Below are positions 61,407-64,000 of a DNA stretch of 64,000 nt, piece by piece; the first letter of the stretch is position 1; the number at the start of each line of letters is the position of its first letter. Source of the DNA: Paludibacterium purpuratum (lineage in GTDB: Bacteria > Pseudomonadota > Gammaproteobacteria > Burkholderiales > Chromobacteriaceae); the NCBI RefSeq assembly GCF_004363805.1, contig NZ_SNZP01000010.1, positions 62,001 to 126,000 on the forward strand, in the 5' to 3' direction. A model generated the notes under the pieces. That model was given only the letters and a program-made list of their open reading frames with translations. It had not been told where the DNA came from and searched no databases. Both the position numbers and the translations under genes were made by a program.

Positions 61407-62252
61407 ATGGCTTCCATCGATTATCAATTTTTCCCGGCCCCGGCCAAGCTCAATCTGATGCTCAAGGTGGTCGGTCGCCGCCCCGACGGCTACCACCTGT
61501 TGGAAACCGTGTTCCGCTTTGTCGACTTCGGCGATACCGTGGCCATCGCGCCACGCGACGATGGGCGCGTTGTGCTGCACGATCCGATCCCCGGTATCGA
61601 ACCGGCGCATGACTTGACCGTGCGCGCGGCGCGCCTGCTGCAGCAGGAAACCGCTTGTCCGCTAGGCGCGGATCTGTGCGTGACCAAGCGAATTCCCATG
61701 GGCGGCGGGTTGGGGGGCGGCAGTTCCGACGCCGCCACCGTGCTCTTGGCGCTCAATCGCTTGTGGGAAACCGGTCTGTCGCGGGAGCGGCTGATGATAC
61801 TGGCAGGGCGGCTTGGCGCCGATGTGCCGGTATTCGTTTTCGGACGTAACGCTTTCGCGCGCGGGATCGGCGACGAATTGGAAGCCGTGGCGCTGCCGCA
61901 AAAATGGTACGTGGTGTTGCGCCCCGAGGCCCATGTTCCGACCGCTGAAATTTTTTCATCGCCGCTGTTGACAAGGGATTCCGAGCCTAGCATAATGCCA
62001 ATCCTCGAAACGACGCAGCAAGTAGGAAACGACCTGCAGAGCGTTGTGTGCAAGCTGTATCCGGCGGTAAAAGAAGCGCTGGACGAACTGGGAAAGTTCG
62101 GTTCGTCGTTAATGACTGGCTCTGGAAGTTGTGTTTTCCTGGAGTGCGACAGTGAAGACGAGGCAGCAAGAATTTTTCGGGTTGTGTCGGCAAGGTATGA
62201 CGGCTTCGTGGCCAAGGGGTTGGATCGCCACCCGTTATACGACGCAAACTGA
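61407..62252 (+). CDS. ispE: 4-diphosphocytidyl-2-C-methyl-D-erythritol kinase
   Basis: This 281-residue GHMP kinase phosphorylates CDP-ME in the MEP pathway to isoprenoids. It shows PAPAKLNLMLKVVGRRPDGYH at the N-terminus, the ATP-binding PMGGGLGGGSSDAA in the middle and the C-terminal TGSGSCVFLEC. ATG 61407 is used; an in-frame GTG at 61398 would add three residues. lolB precedes it by 19 nt and tRNA-Gln follows after 9 nt, so the message runs straight into the tRNA. Confidence 0.95.
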   Translation: MASIDYQFFPAPAKLNLMLKVVGRRPDGYHLLETVFRFVDFGDTVAIAPRDDGRVVLHDPIPGIEPAHDLTVRAARLLQQETACPLGADLCVTKRIPMGGGLGGGSSDAATVLLALNRLWETGLSRERLMILAGRLGADVPVFVFGRNAFARGIGDELEAVALPQKWYVVLRPEAHVPTAEIFSSPLLTRDSEPSIMPILETTQQVGNDLQSVVCKLYPAVKEALDELGKFGSSLMTGSGSCVFLECDSEDEAARIFRVVSARYDGFVAKGLDRHPLYDAN

Positions 62253-62261
62253 ACAGATTAC

Positions 62262-62336
62262 TGGGGAGTCGCCAAGTGGTAAGGCACCGGATTTTGATTC
62301 CGGCATTCGTAGGTTCGATCCCTACCTCCCCAGCCA
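62262..62336 (+). tRNA. tRNA-Gln (anticodon TTG)
   Basis: A 75-nt cloverleaf with acceptor TGGGGAG/CTCCCCA, discriminator G and encoded CCA. The anticodon stem CCGGA/TCCGG closes loop TTTTGAT; the anticodon TTG is at 62294-62296. It lies 9 nt after ispE and must be cut from the polycistronic message. Confidence 0.97.
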
Positions 62337-62340
62337 CAGT

Positions 62341-62395
62341 TTCTCTATGGTAGAGAACCAGAATAAAAGCGTGTAAGTTTCCTTACACGCTTTTT
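62341..62395 (+). terminator. Tandem hairpins between tRNA-Gln and prs
   Basis: A small stem TTCTCTA/TAGAGAA with a 3-nt loop (62341-62357) is followed by a strong one, AGCGTGTAAG/CTTACACGCT with a TTTC loop and TTTTTC (62368-62395). The second is a classical intrinsic terminator. It ends only 24 nt before the prs start codon. Confidence 0.9.
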
Positions 62396-62419
62396 CTTTA
62401 TTCCAGTTGGGGCGACGAC

Positions 62420-63403
62420 ATGGCGGCATACGACAGTTTGATGGTTTTCACCGGTACGGCAAATCCGGAACTCGCACAAAATGTGGTCAAGCACCTGGAT
62501 ATCTCGCTCGGACGGGCAGATGTCGGCCGTTTCAGCGACGGCGAGGTCGCGCTGGAGTTGCTGGAGAATGTGCGTGGCCGCGACGTGTTCATCCTGCAGT
62601 CCACCTGTGCCCCAACCAACGACAATCTGATGGAAATTCTGGCGATGGCCGATGCGTTGCGCCGCGCTTCCGCCGGCCGTATCACCGCCGCCATCCCGTA
62701 TTTCGGTTATGCCCGCCAGGATCGCCGCCCGCGTTCCGCCCGCGTGCCGATTTCCGCTAAGCTGGTCGCCAATATGCTGACCTCGGCCGGGATCGACCGC
62801 ATTTTGACCGTCGATCTGCACGCCGACCAGATCCAGGGCTTCTTCGATATGCCGGTGGACAACGTGTACGCCACGCCTGTGCTGTTGAAGGACATGCGCG
62901 CCCAGCGCATCGAGGACTTGATCGTGGTTAGCCCCGACGTCGGCGGCGTAGTACGCGCCCGCGCCATGGCCAAGGCGCTCAATACCGACCTGGCCATCAT
63001 CGACAAGCGCCGCCCCAAGGCCAACGTGGCGGAAGTGATGAACATCATTGGCGACGTATCCGGCCGCACCTGCCTGATCGTCGACGACATGATCGATACC
63101 GCCAATACCCTGTGCAAAGCGGCCTCCGCGCTGAAGGAGCGCGGCGCCGAACGCGTACTGGCGTATGCCACCCATCCGGTGTTCTCCGGCCAGGCGGTCG
63201 ACCGCCTGATCCATTCGGACATCGACCAGGTGGTGATTACCGATACCATTCCGCTGACCGCCCAGGCGCGTCAGTGCGAAAAGATCCGCGTGGTCTCCAT
63301 TGCCGGCCTGCTGGCCGAGACGCTGCGCAGGATCAACAACGAAGAGTCGGTTTCCTACCTCTTCAACGAAGAACTGGTTTCGTCGGGCGCCTGCCTGCCG
63401 TAA
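62420..63403 (+). CDS. prs: Ribose-phosphate pyrophosphokinase
   Basis: This 327-residue enzyme makes PRPP from ribose 5-phosphate and ATP for nucleotide, histidine and tryptophan synthesis. Family motifs include [33 protein letters not shown], the [14 protein letters not shown] flap and the PRPP-binding [13 protein letters not shown]. Length is normal (class I). The start codon lies 24 nt after a strong terminator, so its transcription must rely on read-through or on a promoter inside the upstream genes. Confidence 0.96.
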   Translation: MAAYDSLMVFTGTANPELAQNVVKHLDISLGRADVGRFSDGEVALELLENVRGRDVFILQSTCAPTNDNLMEILAMADALRRASAGRITAAIPYFGYARQDRRPRSARVPISAKLVANMLTSAGIDRILTVDLHADQIQGFFDMPVDNVYATPVLLKDMRAQRIEDLIVVSPDVGGVVRARAMAKALNTDLAIIDKRRPKANVAEVMNIIGDVSGRTCLIVDDMIDTANTLCKAASALKERGAERVLAYATHPVFSGQAVDRLIHSDIDQVVITDTIPLTAQARQCEKIRVVSIAGLLAETLRRINNEESVSYLFNEELVSSGACLP

Positions 63404-63507
63404 CACGGTCGGCCCTTTGGCCACCGAAGATTTCCGGGTAACCGGAAAACATGTCTGTCACTGGTCGCGGTGGCGGACATGCCTTTAACTTGAATGGAGT
63501 ACTGCAA
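63404..63507 (+). other. prs-rplY intergenic region with two hairpins
   Basis: TTTCCGG/CCGGAAA with a GTAA loop (63428-63445) is followed by CATGTC/GACATG with a longer imperfect extension (about 63449-63481). There is no T-run. They could be an rplY leader structure or simply intergenic stems. Confidence 0.3.
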
Positions 63508-64000
63508 TGTCTTACGAATTGATCGCTGCTAAGCGTGAAGAGATGGGTACGGGTGCGAGCCGCCGCCTGCGTCACGCTGGCAAGCTGCCGGGCGTGGTTT
63601 ATGGTGGTGAAACGACCGCCGAGTCCGTTGTGCTCGAGCACAACCCGGTTTACTACGCACTGAAGGAAGAAGCCTTCCACAGCGGCATCCTGACCCTGGT
63701 CATCGATGGCAAGAAGGAAGCTGTTCTGCTGCGTGACTTCCAAATGCACCCGTACAAGCAGCAAGTCCTGCACATCGACTTCCAGCGCGTCGACCTGACC
63801 GCCCCGATGCATGTGCGCGTGCCGCTGCACTTCGTCAACGCCGATGCTTCGCCGGCCGTGAAGGTACAAGGCGCCAAGATCACCCACGTGCTGAACGACG
63901 TGGACGTTCGCGCTCTGCCGAACCAGATCCCGCACTTCATCGAAGTCGACCTGTCCGCGATCGAAGCCGGTGCTTCGGTTCACCTGAGCGACTTGAAGGT
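63508..64000 (+). CDS. rplY: Ribosomal protein bL25 (Ctc-type), 3' end outside the window
   Basis: The frame from ATG 63508 stays open to the end of the window (164 codons visible). The N-terminus MSYELIAAKREEMGTGASRR and RLRHAGKLPGVVYGG match bL25, which binds 5S rRNA; the part from residue about 95 (VRVPLHFVNADASPAVK) is the C-terminal TL5/Ctc domain. The long form is usual in betaproteobacteria. prs-rplY(-pth) is the expected order. Confidence 0.95.

Noticed and set aside
1-64000. CRISPR arrays, insertion sequences, prophage or rRNA genes
   Set aside because: No regularly spaced direct repeats, transposase, integrase or phage structural genes and no rRNA sequence were seen on reading both strands.

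Overview
The window is dense, GC-rich bacterial DNA with the gene content of a betaproteobacterium of the order Neisseriales, most likely Chromobacterium or a close relative. Two things point there. The quorum-sensing receptor at 31.6-32.4 kb keeps the CviR ligand-pocket residues at the CviR positions and faces an AHL synthase gene that overlaps it at the 3' end. The right end carries the order mutM / TPR lipoprotein / lolB / ispE / tRNA-Gln / prs / rplY. I see no insertion sequence, prophage, CRISPR array or rRNA operon; most of the window is chromosomal core with a few accessory patches.

Layout. 0-3.7 kb: the 3' part of an SMC-type ATPase gene, crcB and tpx. 3.9-6.9 kb: an unrecognised 694-residue protein followed by two small acidic proteins resembling type III secretion chaperones; this is the most accessory-looking block. 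7-14.3 kb: RDD membrane protein, gamma-carbonic anhydrase, oligopeptidase A, an EamA transporter, exonuclease III, an RquA-like methyltransferase and ferredoxin-NADP reductase. 15-17 kb: a plcP-agt type lipid-remodelling pair behind a Pho-box-like array. 17.1-20.9 kb: a QseBC-like and a RegBA-like two-component system in one run. 21-25 kb: AlkK-type acyl-CoA ligase, a candidate small RNA and a chemoreceptor. 25-30.8 kb: a four-gene catabolic and transport operon (aldehyde dehydrogenase, DUF485, solute:sodium symporter, FAD-linked oxidase) and a nitronate monooxygenase. 31-35.4 kb: cviI/cviR, a LysR regulator and a PuuB-like amine oxidase. 35.5-37.9 kb: ubiU-ubiV-ubiT. 38-49.7 kb: recC-recB, a polyphosphate:AMP phosphotransferase, an aromatic amino acid permease and recD. 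49.7-57.4 kb: Nudix hydrolase, a small conserved-looking protein, tRNA-Arg, cytochrome c5, a C69 peptidase, rep and apaH. 57.3-64 kb: plsC-mutM on the minus strand, and TPR-lolB-ispE-tRNA-Gln-prs-rplY on the plus strand.

How the parts fit together. Several loci converge on respiration at low oxygen: UbiUVT (oxygen-independent ubiquinone synthesis, with an FNR/ANR-like box upstream), an RquA-like enzyme (rhodoquinone from ubiquinone), a RegB-like sensor with the quinone motif and redox cysteine, and a membrane-anchored dihaem cytochrome c5. The plcP-agt pair suggests swapping phospholipids for glycolipids when phosphate is short. The quorum-sensing locus has a perfect CviR-type palindrome upstream of the synthase gene. 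A 15/16-identical copy lies at 52.5 kb in front of a short unannotated unit ending in a strong terminator, so a quorum-controlled small RNA is possible. A family of palindromic repeats built on GTAGGG/CCCTAC lies 3' of genes at five places. Base composition and family assignments were judged by eye; no searches were run.
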